A stretch of DNA of 64,000 bases, from assembly GCA_048213135.1 (NCBI GenBank), contig PS015010.1, positions 1,550,001 through 1,614,000 of the forward strand, read 5' to 3'. A model generated the notes under the pieces. That model saw only the letters and a list, made by a program, of their open reading frames with translations. It did no database searches and was not told the DNA's origin. Of the stretch, positions 54,707 through 62,957 are shown piece after piece (within the stretch, counting starts at the first letter, position 1; each line of letters starts with the position of its first letter). A program made the translations under genes and the position numbers. This stretch comes from Reclinomonas americana ATCC 50394. Its lineage: Eukaryota; Jakobida; Jakobea; Jakobida.

Positions 54707-56800
54707 ATGAAAACGCTCTCCTCCTTACTGCGTGCAGTACTGGCATGTATTCTGCTTGCAGTTGGCTTTGTCAGCAAAGCCCAGTTTACCAACAGCATCA
54801 ACATCGGTTCGGCGCAGCAAACGGTGAACCCGACTACCACCTACAATCCCTGGCAAGTGACCAACTACTCTGGTGATATGGGCGGCGCTTACTCCAACAG
54901 CAACACCACCGCCACCGTACCACCGCCGCTTGGTCCGCCACCTGCCGCTCCTGTAGCATTCGGGCAGAACGCCCTGGTCGTAACCTCTTACCCCTCCTGG
55001 GTTGCGGGTACTTACCTGAGTTGCTTTCCGTTCAACACCATTTACACACCGCAGCCGGCTGTGAGTAATCTCACCAATTGTACGATGAGCATCCGCCGCT
55101 TTTTTAACATCTGCAGCAATGGCAATGAGCGGGTTAATTTCAATATGACGGTGAGGTGTGATGATGGCATCAACAGTATTGTGATCGATGCAGGCTCCGG
55201 CAGCCCCGTGGTATTGTTCACAGGACCGGCTTTTGCCATGGCGCCGCCAATTAACATCAGCTCTTCCGTTAACCTGGCACCGGGTGTGCACACCATCGAT
55301 ATTGTAGCTTCCGACTGGGAAGATGTGAATGGCACTTACTATGTAATCAATGGCGTTCGCCGCCAGTGGAACCCTTTTGGCGTTTCCATTACCGGCACCA
55401 TCAGCACCATTGGCCCTGTACTGCTTAACAGTGCAGCACCACCGATATCATCCATCACCGGTCCCCCGGAAGTATGTGCCGGCCAGACCATCCAGCTCAG
55501 CAATGCCACACCGGGTGGTACCTGGTCTTCTTCCAATACATCCATCGCCACTGTTGACGCCAGCGGTAATGTAACCGGTATTACGCCGGGGGCGGTTGCC
55601 ATTGGCTACACCATTTCACAGGGACAGTGTACCGCTTCCGAATCGTACCTGTTGTATGTTACCGATTGCCATTGTGAAGACTCCTGTAACTGGAGCCTCA
55701 CCGGCAATAGTTTTGTAAAACCCTGGAATTTTATAGGATCACTCAACAATGCCGATTTCAAGATCCGGACATTCAACACCGAACGTATGCGGGTAACCGC
55801 CGCAGGCAATGTAGGTATCGGTACTACCAGTCCGTCCAAGTTGCTTGATGTGAATGGAGAGGCACGCATCGCCGTATTGCCCGCCTCCGCTCCCAACGAC
55901 AGGGTGGTAATGGCCAATGCAGCCGGTGACCTCCGTGCCCTGTCGCCAACAGGAAATACCAGCCAGTACCTCAGCGGCAACGGAACCTGGCAGAACCTGA
56001 GCAATGGCGGTCTCATTGATGCGCAGTATGGCCTCACTACCGACGGCTCCACTGTTTACCTGGGTGATGTGTGCAGTGCCGGCGGTGGCAAATTCGGCAA
56101 CAACAGGGAGATCAATATGAACAATTATAACCTGTACTTTAATTCCGATAAGGAAGGTAAACTGTTCATGGGTCCCACAAGTTATACGTTTGAGGATTGC
56201 CAGCAGTTGTTCACCCGTTTGGAGATATCATCTTACGGACTACCCGCCAAAAACAATTATGATTCACCCGATCCTTCCACCAGCGGTCTCAGGTTCACTT
56301 ACCTTACCGCTAAGGACAGGCCTATCGACAATAAAACGAACGGTGTTCTTTCGCTCGATGATGACGGCGATGTAATATGGGTGAAAACCTGTTGTGATCA
56401 TACCACGCTTAAAGAAGGACAGATCAGTGACATCCTGGACCGGCTGACCAAACTGGAACAGGAATTAAAAGCCAGCCGCGAGGAAGCCGCCACACTCCGC
56501 GATCAGTTCAGTAAAATGGATGTGGTACTCAGCAACAGCAATGTGGTGGTACTGAATCAGAATGTGCCCAACCCTTTTAACGAGCACACCGTGATCACCT
56601 ATTCCATTCCTAAAAATTTCCGCCAGGCACAGGTATTCTTTACCGCCGCCAATGGCGAGATCGTAAAGACCATCGACATCAAACAACAGGGCAAAGGTTC
56701 CCTGAACGTGTTTGCCAAAGACCTCAGCAGCGGGTTATATACCTATACGCTGGTGATTGATGGCAAGACCGTGGCCACCAAAAAAATGGTCCGGCAATAA
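54707..56800 (+). CDS. T9SS cargo protein with Ig-like domain and type A sorting signal
   Basis: The 697-residue protein has a signal peptide (about 1-25, ending VSKA). A PA14/CBM-like N-terminal beta domain (about 60-240) precedes a bacterial Ig-like BIG2-type domain (about 250-315: VCAGQTIQLSNATPGGTWSS). A tail-fibre-like repeat region (VTAAGNVGIGTTSPSKLLDV) and a coiled coil (about 565-605) follow. The C-terminal T9SS type A sorting domain is at about 615-697 (NVPNPFNEHTVITYSIP to LVIDGKTVATKKMVRQ). The sorting domain routes it through the type IX secretion system to the outside. The role is probably adhesive or structural. Confidence 0.85.
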   Translation: MKTLSSLLRAVLACILLAVGFVSKAQFTNSINIGSAQQTVNPTTTYNPWQVTNYSGDMGGAYSNSNTTATVPPPLGPPPAAPVAFGQNALVVTSYPSWVAGTYLSCFPFNTIYTPQPAVSNLTNCTMSIRRFFNICSNGNERVNFNMTVRCDDGINSIVIDAGSGSPVVLFTGPAFAMAPPINISSSVNLAPGVHTIDIVASDWEDVNGTYYVINGVRRQWNPFGVSITGTISTIGPVLLNSAAPPISSITGPPEVCAGQTIQLSNATPGGTWSSSNTSIATVDASGNVTGITPGAVAIGYTISQGQCTASESYLLYVTDCHCEDSCNWSLTGNSFVKPWNFIGSLNNADFKIRTFNTERMRVTAAGNVGIGTTSPSKLLDVNGEARIAVLPASAPNDRVVMANAAGDLRALSPTGNTSQYLSGNGTWQNLSNGGLIDAQYGLTTDGSTVYLGDVCSAGGGKFGNNREINMNNYNLYFNSDKEGKLFMGPTSYTFEDCQQLFTRLEISSYGLPAKNNYDSPDPSTSGLRFTYLTAKDRPIDNKTNGVLSLDDDGDVIWVKTCCDHTTLKEGQISDILDRLTKLEQELKASREEAATLRDQFSKMDVVLSNSNVVVLNQNVPNPFNEHTVITYSIPKNFRQAQVFFTAANGEIVKTIDIKQQGKGSLNVFAKDLSSGLYTYTLVIDGKTVATKKMVRQ

Positions 56801-56813
56801 AGCTGTTCCCGAT

Positions 56814-56843
56814 AAAAAAGCCCCGTATTAACGGGGCTTTTTT
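56814..56843 (+). terminator. Intrinsic terminator after the T9SS protein
   Basis: The arms AAAAAAGCCCCGT (56814-56826) and ACGGGGCTTTTTT (56831-56843) have a 4-base loop. They start 13 bases after the stop codon. Confidence 0.9.
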
Positions 56844-56913
56844 ATTGCGTCCACCCGTTCCCGCACCCGAAAACCTCCGTATGACATAGTGTTCAAAAAA
56901 CAGTTGTATTCTT

Positions 56914-56921
56914 TATATTTG
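56914..56921 (+). promoter_or_regulatory. -7 promoter box upstream of the bifunctional-nuclease gene
   Basis: TATATTTG matches TAnnTTTG exactly and lies 38 bases before the ATG. No -33 TTTG at the usual distance was found. Confidence 0.5.
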
Positions 56922-56959
56922 TGTTTTGCTAAAATCAAAGCACAGCAGCGAACCGGAAT

Positions 56960-57547
56960 ATGAAAAAAATAGAACTGGAAATTGTGGCCCTTTCTCACAG
57001 TATCACGCAAACGCATTCCTATGCGGTGGTGCTGGGTGAAGTGAACGGATTGAGACGGCTACCCATTGTTATCGGCGGCTTTGAAGCACAGGCGATTGCG
57101 GTGGCACTGGAACGGATGAGTCCGAGCCGGCCGCTTACGCATGACCTGATGAAGAATTTTATGATGGCTTTTAATGTGGAACTGCACGAGGTGGTGATCA
57201 ATGATCTACAGGAAGGCATTTTTTACAGCAAGCTGGTGTGCAGTTCCGTAAATGATACGGTTGATATCGATTCCCGCACTTCCGATGCGCTGGCGCTTGC
57301 CGTTCGCTTCGGTTGCCCCATCTATACTTACGACAATATACTCGACCAGGCAGGCATACTGATGGAAGACGACGGCAAAAAGAAAAAAGCCTCCCCGGCA
57401 GCCGTTACTTCCGAAGCAGGCAGCCACGACGACCTGAAGACCATGTCGCTTGAAGAGCTGGATCACCTGCTTAACGAAGTACTGGAACAGGAAGATTACA
57501 TCAGGGCCATCGCCATCCGCGATGAGATCAAGAGCCGTAAAAAATAA
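56960..57547 (+). CDS. Bifunctional nuclease (BFN/DUF151) family protein with UVR motif
   Basis: The 195-residue protein has an N-terminal BFN domain (about 1-135: LGEVNGLRRLPIVIGGFEAQ, SRPLTHDLMKNFM, SRTSDALALAVRFGCPIYTY). A charged linker is followed by a C-terminal UvrB/UvrC-like helical hairpin (MSLEELDHLLNEVLEQEDY, RAIAIRDEIKS). This architecture is usual in Bacteroidota. BFN proteins have been reported as DNases/RNases in plants, but the bacterial role is unclear. ispE follows after 29 bases on the same strand. Confidence 0.92.
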   Translation: MKKIELEIVALSHSITQTHSYAVVLGEVNGLRRLPIVIGGFEAQAIAVALERMSPSRPLTHDLMKNFMMAFNVELHEVVINDLQEGIFYSKLVCSSVNDTVDIDSRTSDALALAVRFGCPIYTYDNILDQAGILMEDDGKKKKASPAAVTSEAGSHDDLKTMSLEELDHLLNEVLEQEDYIRAIAIRDEIKSRKK

Positions 57548-57576
57548 CGTCTTTCAATCATCAATACTGCCGGCTT

Positions 57577-58437
57577 ATGGTCGTTTTTCCCAATGGCAAG
57601 ATCAATCTCGGGCTGAACATTCTCCGCAAAAGAGCCGATGGCTTCCACGACCTGGAAACTGTTTTCTATCCCGTAATGGTGCAGGATGCCCTTGAACTGG
57701 TACGCGACCCGGGCGGAAGCCTTCTCCCCGTTTTCAGCCACAGTGGTCTCCCGGTAGACGGCCCCGAAGAGAACAACCTTTGTCTCAAAGCCTGGCAATT
57801 GATCAAACAGGACTTCCCTGACCTGCCCGGGGTGAAGATACATCTTCACAAAAACATCCCCATGGGTGCGGGATTGGGTGGCGGCTCTGCCGATGCCGCT
57901 TTTATGCTGCTGATGCTGAACGAACAATTCAGGCTGGAATTATCGCGTGAGCAACTGCTTAATTATGCCGCACAACTGGGCAGCGACTGCGCTTTCTTTA
58001 TTACCAACCAGCCCTGCTTTGCTTCGGGAAGAGGAGAACAACTGGAACCTGTTGATATTGACCTTTCCGCATATCATATCCTGCTCATCAACCCGGGTAT
58101 ACACATCAATACCGGTAAGGCTTTTTCACAACTTACCCCTGCTGTGCCGGAGTACCGCATCCGCGATATCATACAGCAACCTGTTCATACCTGGAAAGAA
58201 AAACTGGTGAATGATTTTGAAGGACCAGTATTTGAAGCATATCCATCTATCAGGGCGATTAAAGAAAATTTATATCAACAAGGTGCTTTGTACGCCGCCA
58301 TGAGCGGCAGCGGCAGTACGGTGTTCGGCATTTTTGAGCAAGAGATATCTACTGTTGGTATTGATCCCGCTTATTTTGTAAAACAGCTGCGGCTTACAAT
58401 TCCGCCAGCAGACCCCTTGCATCCAGCGGGTCGGTGA
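57577..58437 (+). CDS. ispE: 4-diphosphocytidyl-2-C-methyl-D-erythritol kinase
   Basis: The 286-residue GHMP kinase has the N-terminal PNGKINLGLNILRKRADGFH, the ATP-binding IPMGAGLGGGSADAAFML near residue 91 and the C-terminal GALYAAMSGSGSTVFGIFE. It phosphorylates CDP-methylerythritol in the cytoplasmic MEP pathway for isoprenoid precursors. Its 3' end overlaps the convergent VOC gene by 44 bases. Confidence 0.96.
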   Translation: MVVFPNGKINLGLNILRKRADGFHDLETVFYPVMVQDALELVRDPGGSLLPVFSHSGLPVDGPEENNLCLKAWQLIKQDFPDLPGVKIHLHKNIPMGAGLGGGSADAAFMLLMLNEQFRLELSREQLLNYAAQLGSDCAFFITNQPCFASGRGEQLEPVDIDLSAYHILLINPGIHINTGKAFSQLTPAVPEYRIRDIIQQPVHTWKEKLVNDFEGPVFEAYPSIRAIKENLYQQGALYAAMSGSGSTVFGIFEQEISTVGIDPAYFVKQLRLTIPPADPLHPAGR

Positions 58438-58876
58438 CCATTTGCAGGTTACCCGATTCATCCACGGGCCACTCCTCCTTCGGCCTGTCCCAGTACAACT
58501 CTACCCCATTACCATCCTGGTCATTAAGATAGATCGCTTCCGATACGCCATGATCTGCCATACCTGTAATAGGATACTTCGCGTCGATCAGCCGTTTCAG
58601 TACCGCGGCCAGGTCCTTCCGTTCTGGATAAAGTATAGCAGTATGATACAGTCCTGCTGTATTCACCGGCGCAGGCCCCGCTCCTTTGCTGTGCCAGGTG
58701 TTCAGCCCAATATGGTGATGGTAGCCGCCGGCCGACAGGAACACGGCGCTGTTGCCATACTGCTGCGTCACTTCAAAACCCAGTAAATCACGGTAAAAAC
58801 CAAGCGCCCGCTCAATATCCGATACTTTCAGGTGTATATGACCAATGCGGGTTCCCGCCGGAATTGTGTAACTCAT
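58394..58876 (-). CDS. VOC-family (glyoxalase/dioxygenase superfamily) protein
   Basis: The 160-residue protein has paired beta-alpha-beta-beta-beta units: IGHIHLKVSDIERALGFYRD, FLSAGGYHHHIGLNTWHSKG, LYHTAILYPERKDLAAVLKR and the metal-ligand region GVSEAIYLNDQDGNGVELYW. It resembles the catechol 2,3-dioxygenase-like group with His and Glu ligands. The substrate is unknown. The gene is convergent with and overlaps ispE. Confidence 0.9.
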   Translation of the reverse strand: MSYTIPAGTRIGHIHLKVSDIERALGFYRDLLGFEVTQQYGNSAVFLSAGGYHHHIGLNTWHSKGAGPAPVNTAGLYHTAILYPERKDLAAVLKRLIDAKYPITGMADHGVSEAIYLNDQDGNGVELYWDRPKEEWPVDESGNLQMVTDPLDARGLLAEL

Positions 58877-59054
58877 AAAATGTTATTATCTTGCATTCAA
58901 ATATACAGTTATTCAATCGTTCGCTCCCATAGTATCCTTTCTTAACAGCAACCTCGACCTGCTCAATCACCGAGGATAAGTACTGTTGCGCCTCCTTCCG
59001 AAGGGGGCCGGTTCACCGTCTGTATTACTGATCTCACTTTTTAATTTTACTATT

Positions 59055-60299
59055 ATGCATACCGTTATTGCGCCCAGCGCCAGTACTCAATACTATCTCG
59101 ATCTTGAAGACAAATACGGCGCCCACAATTATCATCCCCTGCCCGTTGTACTGCAGCGCGGCGAAGGCGTTTTTTTATATGATGTCGATAATAAACGTTA
59201 TTACGATTTCCTCAGTGGTTATTCCGCCGTTAACCAGGGGCACTGCCATCCCCGTATCGTTGCCGCGCTGGTTAACCAGGCACAGCAGTTAACGCTTACG
59301 TCAAGGGCTTTTCACAGCAACCTGCTGGGGGAATATGAAAAATACATCACCTCCTATTTCGGGTACGAAAAAGTATTGCCCATGAATACGGGTGTGGAAG
59401 CGGTGGAAACTGCGATTAAGCTTTCCCGTAAGTGGGCCTATGAAGTAAAGGGTGTTCCCGACGGGCAGGCGAAGATCGTAACCTGTGAAGGTAATTTTCA
59501 TGGCAGAACAACCGGTGTGATCTCTTTCAGCAGTGACCCCAGCGCTACCGGTCATTTCGGTCCGTTCAACCCCGGCTATATTTCCATCCCCTATAATAAT
59601 CTTCCTGCCCTGGAGAAAGCATTCCAGGACAAGCATATAGCCGCTTTTCTTTTTGAACCCATACAGGGCGAAGCGGGTGTTGTGGTACCGGACGAAGGTT
59701 ACCTTGCAGGCGTGCGCCAGCTGTGCAATGAATACCATGTGTTGATGGTGGCCGACGAAATACAGACCGGTCTTGCCCGCACAGGACACATGCTTGCCTG
59801 TGATCACGAGCATGTGAGACCCGACATACTGATACTGGGCAAGGCATTGAGTGGTGGCATACTCCCCGTGAGCGCCGTACTCTGCGATGATGTGATCATG
59901 CTGCGCATACAACCCGGTGAACACGGCAGCACATATGGTGGTAACCCGCTGGCCTGCGCCGTAGCCATGGAAGCCCTGCAGGTACTGAAGGACGAAAACA
60001 TGACTGCACATGCAGAAGAAATGGGTGAACTGCTGAGAACCGGACTCCGCCAGCTGAACAGTCCCTTTATTGAGACAGTAAGAGGAAAAGGATTGCTTAA
60101 CGCCATCGTGATCAGGCACAGCAACCCCGACGCGGCCTGGGAACTCTGCCTGGCGCTGAAGGATAATGGCCTGCTTGCCAAACCAACACATGGCGATAAA
60201 ATACGATTCGCACCACCACTTACTATTACCAGAGAACAGGTACAGGAATGCGTGGCGATCATCGCAAAAAGTTTAGATGAGTTGGCAACGGATCATTGA
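59055..60299 (+). CDS. rocD: Ornithine--oxo-acid aminotransferase
   Basis: The start at 59055 ([20 protein letters not shown]) is preferred over an in-frame 23-residue extension with no homology. The 414-residue PLP enzyme has [39 protein letters not shown], the substrate-loop [31 protein letters not shown] and the PLP lysine in [10 protein letters not shown]. These are typical of ornithine aminotransferases, which convert ornithine and 2-oxoglutarate to glutamate semialdehyde and glutamate. The specific name rests on the [13 protein letters not shown] start motif. Confidence 0.92.
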   Translation: MHTVIAPSASTQYYLDLEDKYGAHNYHPLPVVLQRGEGVFLYDVDNKRYYDFLSGYSAVNQGHCHPRIVAALVNQAQQLTLTSRAFHSNLLGEYEKYITSYFGYEKVLPMNTGVEAVETAIKLSRKWAYEVKGVPDGQAKIVTCEGNFHGRTTGVISFSSDPSATGHFGPFNPGYISIPYNNLPALEKAFQDKHIAAFLFEPIQGEAGVVVPDEGYLAGVRQLCNEYHVLMVADEIQTGLARTGHMLACDHEHVRPDILILGKALSGGILPVSAVLCDDVIMLRIQPGEHGSTYGGNPLACAVAMEALQVLKDENMTAHAEEMGELLRTGLRQLNSPFIETVRGKGLLNAIVIRHSNPDAAWELCLALKDNGLLAKPTHGDKIRFAPPLTITREQVQECVAIIAKSLDELATDH

Positions 60300-60372
60300 T
60301 AACTATTAATAACTATCCTTGTTTCGAAAGTCCGGTAAGCACTTTCTGATTCATAATTGATAATTTTGCCAC

Positions 60373-61074
60373 ATGTCCCATGCAACCAACCACCCGGAAA
60401 GTCATTTACAGAGTTCAGAACTCCTTCGTGATATCGTTATTGGTATGAGCGACGGGCTTACCGTTCCTTTTGCACTGGCAGCGGGACTGAGTGGTGCTGT
60501 GGCATCCGGTAACATCATCATCATTGCCGGCATCGCGGAAATAGCGGCAGGCAGCATCGCGATGGGACTGGGTGGTTACCTCGCCGGCAAAACCGAGCAG
60601 GATCATTATGCTGCCGAGCTGGCAAGGGAATACGACGAAGTGGAACACCTGCGCCAGCAGGAGATCGCCGAAACCAAAGAATTCTTTGCCAATATTGGCC
60701 TGAGCGAAGAAGTACAACAACAGGCAACGGAAGAAATAGCGCAGGACCGCGACCGCTGGGTAAATTTTATGATGAAGTATGAACTGGGACTGGATAAGCC
60801 TGATCCACGCAGGGCGACCAAGAGTGCGCTGAATATCGGTATCTCCTACATTGCCGGGGGCATCATACCTTTAGCACCTTATTTTTTTATCACTGATGTT
60901 GCGGCAGCGCTGAAAGTTTCGGTTATCGTTACGCTATGTTGTCTTTTCATTTTTGGTTTCTTCAAGAGCAGGATAACGGGTGTAAATCCCTGGTGGGGCG
61001 CCCTAAAAGTAACGCTGATCGGTGCAGTGGCTGCAGGCGCTGCATTTGGGGTGGCGAGGCTGATACAAGGGTGA
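60373..61074 (+). CDS. VIT1/CCC1-family iron or manganese transporter
   Basis: The 233-residue membrane protein has LRDIVIGMSDGLTVPFALAA as the first helix with the conserved DG, a second helix with IAEIAAGSIAMGLGGYLAGK, a cytoplasmic acidic helical domain (about 70-135, many Glu) thought to bind metal, and three more helices. It matches the vacuolar iron transporter family, which exports Fe2+ or Mn2+ from the cytoplasm. A TAATTTTG box ends only 4 bases before the ATG, so the transcript may be nearly leaderless. Confidence 0.92.
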   Translation: MSHATNHPESHLQSSELLRDIVIGMSDGLTVPFALAAGLSGAVASGNIIIIAGIAEIAAGSIAMGLGGYLAGKTEQDHYAAELAREYDEVEHLRQQEIAETKEFFANIGLSEEVQQQATEEIAQDRDRWVNFMMKYELGLDKPDPRRATKSALNIGISYIAGGIIPLAPYFFITDVAAALKVSVIVTLCCLFIFGFFKSRITGVNPWWGALKVTLIGAVAAGAAFGVARLIQG

Positions 61075-61100
61075 TCGAATTATGAATTATGAATTCGGGT

Positions 61101-61706
61101 TTATTCTTTTGGAGAGCAAATAATAAACAATTCATTTCCTGCCCGTGGCGCAATGGAATTATAACAGGGCGACATGGTATGAATAGTAAAATAAGGTTCA
61201 AACAGTTTCCTGTACTCCTCTTCCAACCCGCCGAATGGCGGACCTCCTTCAAATTCTTTGTTGAATAAAACACCCACCAGTTTACCCCCGGGTTTCAGCA
61301 GGTGATGCATTTGTTGTACATAGGCCTCCCGCAGGGAAGGATCCAGGGCGCAGAAGAAAGTCTGTTCGACGATAAGATCAAACGCCCCACCGGATGATCC
61401 CAGTTTAAAGAAATCTTCATGTACCACAACCGGCGGTTGATGTTCCCCTGTCCACCCGGCATATTGCTGTGCCAGTTTTCCGCATACGACGGAAGAAATA
61501 TCCGCCACGGTTACATGACGAAAACCCTGCTCTGCCAGGTAAGTGGCTTCATAACTGTTGCCCCCTCCCGGGATCAGGATGGAGATCGACTTATCGGTAA
61601 GCTGATCAAAATAGCCCGTAAGCGCGGGAGACGCATAACCTATATCCCAGCCCGTGTCGTCGGACAGGTAACGGTTGTTCCAGTAAGATGCGTCCAGGTT
61701 ATTCAT
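61101..61706 (-). CDS. SAM-dependent methyltransferase, thiopurine-methyltransferase-like
   Basis: The start at 61706 (MNNLDASYWNNRYLSDDTGW) is chosen because its ATG overlaps the TGA of the upstream transporter gene in ATGA, a sign of translational coupling. The 201-residue protein shows the TPMT pattern: ASYWNNRYLSDDTGWDIG, the SAM loop ILIPGGGNSYEATYLAEQGF, VTVADISS, DLIVEQTFFCALDPSLREAY and KLVGVLFNKEF. Family members methylate thiols or detoxify chalcogens such as tellurite or selenium. Pairing with a metal exporter is consistent with a resistance role. Confidence 0.88.
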   Translation of the reverse strand: MNNLDASYWNNRYLSDDTGWDIGYASPALTGYFDQLTDKSISILIPGGGNSYEATYLAEQGFRHVTVADISSVVCGKLAQQYAGWTGEHQPPVVVHEDFFKLGSSGGAFDLIVEQTFFCALDPSLREAYVQQMHHLLKPGGKLVGVLFNKEFEGGPPFGGLEEEYRKLFEPYFTIHTMSPCYNSIAPRAGNELFIICSPKE

Positions 61707-62692
61707 GTGTCGCGGGAGTGTTTGTTGTTGGTAGAAATATTTTCCATCGTCCATTCAATCTTCCTTTCAAAAGGGTGCTGACGAACGGGGCAATCGTTTT
61801 TGGTACAGATGGGGCATGAAAAATCAAGGCAACCATCTGAATGAACAAACAATTCTACGGATTCGCCATACTCGTTTTTGGCAAGACCTGCCAGGTCGTC
61901 GATTTCCTTATGCGCTTCATGCACGTTGAGGTACCAGGGAACAGTAAGATGACAGTCAACATGAATGGTGCCGCCATACTTGATGATGCGGAGATTGTGC
62001 AGGTCAATCCAGTTGGGTTTGCGGTTCTGGTTGAGCGTGACTACCATTTTATTCAGCAGTTCCTCATCAGCCTCATCCATAATACCCGCGATGGAGCTGC
62101 GCAGTATTTTATAGCCGGTATAAATGATAACAAAGGCGAAGAAAATGGCGACAGCACTGTCGATCCAGGTGATGCCGGTAAAGCGGATCAGCACCAACCC
62201 GGCTACAATGCCGATGGTGGATATCGTGTCCGACTGCAGGTGTTTACCGCTGGCAACAAGGGCGAGTGAGTTATTACGCTTACCTGTCCTGATACACCAG
62301 GCACCGGTAAAATAATTGATGACCGCTGTAGCCGCTACCAGTAGGATACCGTAATCCAACTGTTTCAGTTGCTGCGGCCGGATGAGATTATCTGAGGCTT
62401 CGTAAATGATGACAACCCCGGCAATGGTGATGAGCGTACCTTCAATGGCGGCAGAGATAAATTCCACTTTACCATGGCCATAAGGATGGTCGGTATCGCG
62501 GGGTTTGGCGGAGATATAAAGACTGTACACACCAATAAGACCTGCTACCACGTTCACAATACTTTCCAGCGCGTCGGTGAGCACCGCCACGGAGGCCGTT
62601 ATCCACCAGGCAACGATCTTTACCAGGAACAGCAGGATGGAGACCGCCGCGACCAGCTTCTGTACTTTCAGGTTGTAGCGGGCATTTTCCAT
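61703..62692 (-). CDS. Cation diffusion facilitator (CDF) metal efflux transporter
   Basis: The 329-residue protein has six membrane helices with the CDF metal-site motifs: VLTDALESIVN in helix 2 (TDALE in place of the usual HxxxD), HPYGHGKVEFISA after helix 3 and GKHLQSDTISTIGI in helix 5. A cytoplasmic C-terminal domain contains WIDLHNLRIIKYGGTIHVDC and HLTVPWYLNVHEAH. It ends in an unusual Cys/His cluster (CLDFSCPICTKNDCPVRQH) that may bind metal. It would export Zn2+, Fe2+ or a similar ion using protons. It is coupled to the downstream methyltransferase gene. Confidence 0.93.
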   Translation of the reverse strand: MENARYNLKVQKLVAAVSILLFLVKIVAWWITASVAVLTDALESIVNVVAGLIGVYSLYISAKPRDTDHPYGHGKVEFISAAIEGTLITIAGVVIIYEASDNLIRPQQLKQLDYGILLVAATAVINYFTGAWCIRTGKRNNSLALVASGKHLQSDTISTIGIVAGLVLIRFTGITWIDSAVAIFFAFVIIYTGYKILRSSIAGIMDEADEELLNKMVVTLNQNRKPNWIDLHNLRIIKYGGTIHVDCHLTVPWYLNVHEAHKEIDDLAGLAKNEYGESVELFVHSDGCLDFSCPICTKNDCPVRQHPFERKIEWTMENISTNNKHSRDT

Positions 62693-62696
62693 ATGC

Positions 62697-62710
62697 TAAA
62701 ATTACGAATT
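62697..62710 (-). repeat. AT-rich repeat upstream of the CDF gene
   Basis: The minus strand reads AATTCGTAATTTTA, ending 4 bases before the ATG. This is the same motif as upstream of the SRPBCC and VIT1 genes. Confidence 0.4.
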
Positions 62711-62765
62711 AGTTTTTCAACAGTCAATTAGCAAAATTCAAGGTAGTACTGTAGTTTCATTTAGG

Positions 62766-62859
62766 GTCATTCCGACGAGAGAGCCTGTCCCGATGAGGAA
62801 CGATATCGGGAAGGGATCTCTTTTCTGTGCTGAGAGATACCTCATTACCTCGGCATGAC
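62766..62859. repeat. Dispersed palindrome-like intergenic element
   Basis: It starts GTCATTCCGACGAGAGAG and ends TCGGCATGAC, an imperfect inverted repeat with an inner copy of CCCGATGAGGAACGATATCGGG. It is related to 51736-51799. The rest of the gap 62693-62957 has no gene. Confidence 0.5.
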
Positions 62860-62957
62860 ACAAAGGAACAGGACTCAAACCGGCACACTACCCCATTCCC
62901 TCATCCCCATACTAACACATTTGCCCATTCGCACATTTGCATTTTCACACATCCGCC

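Noticed and set aside
59301-60191. 296-codon minus-strand frame inside rocD
   Set aside because: Antisense to a conserved aminotransferase. Its composition (many Gly, His, Tyr and Cys) is typical of a shadow.
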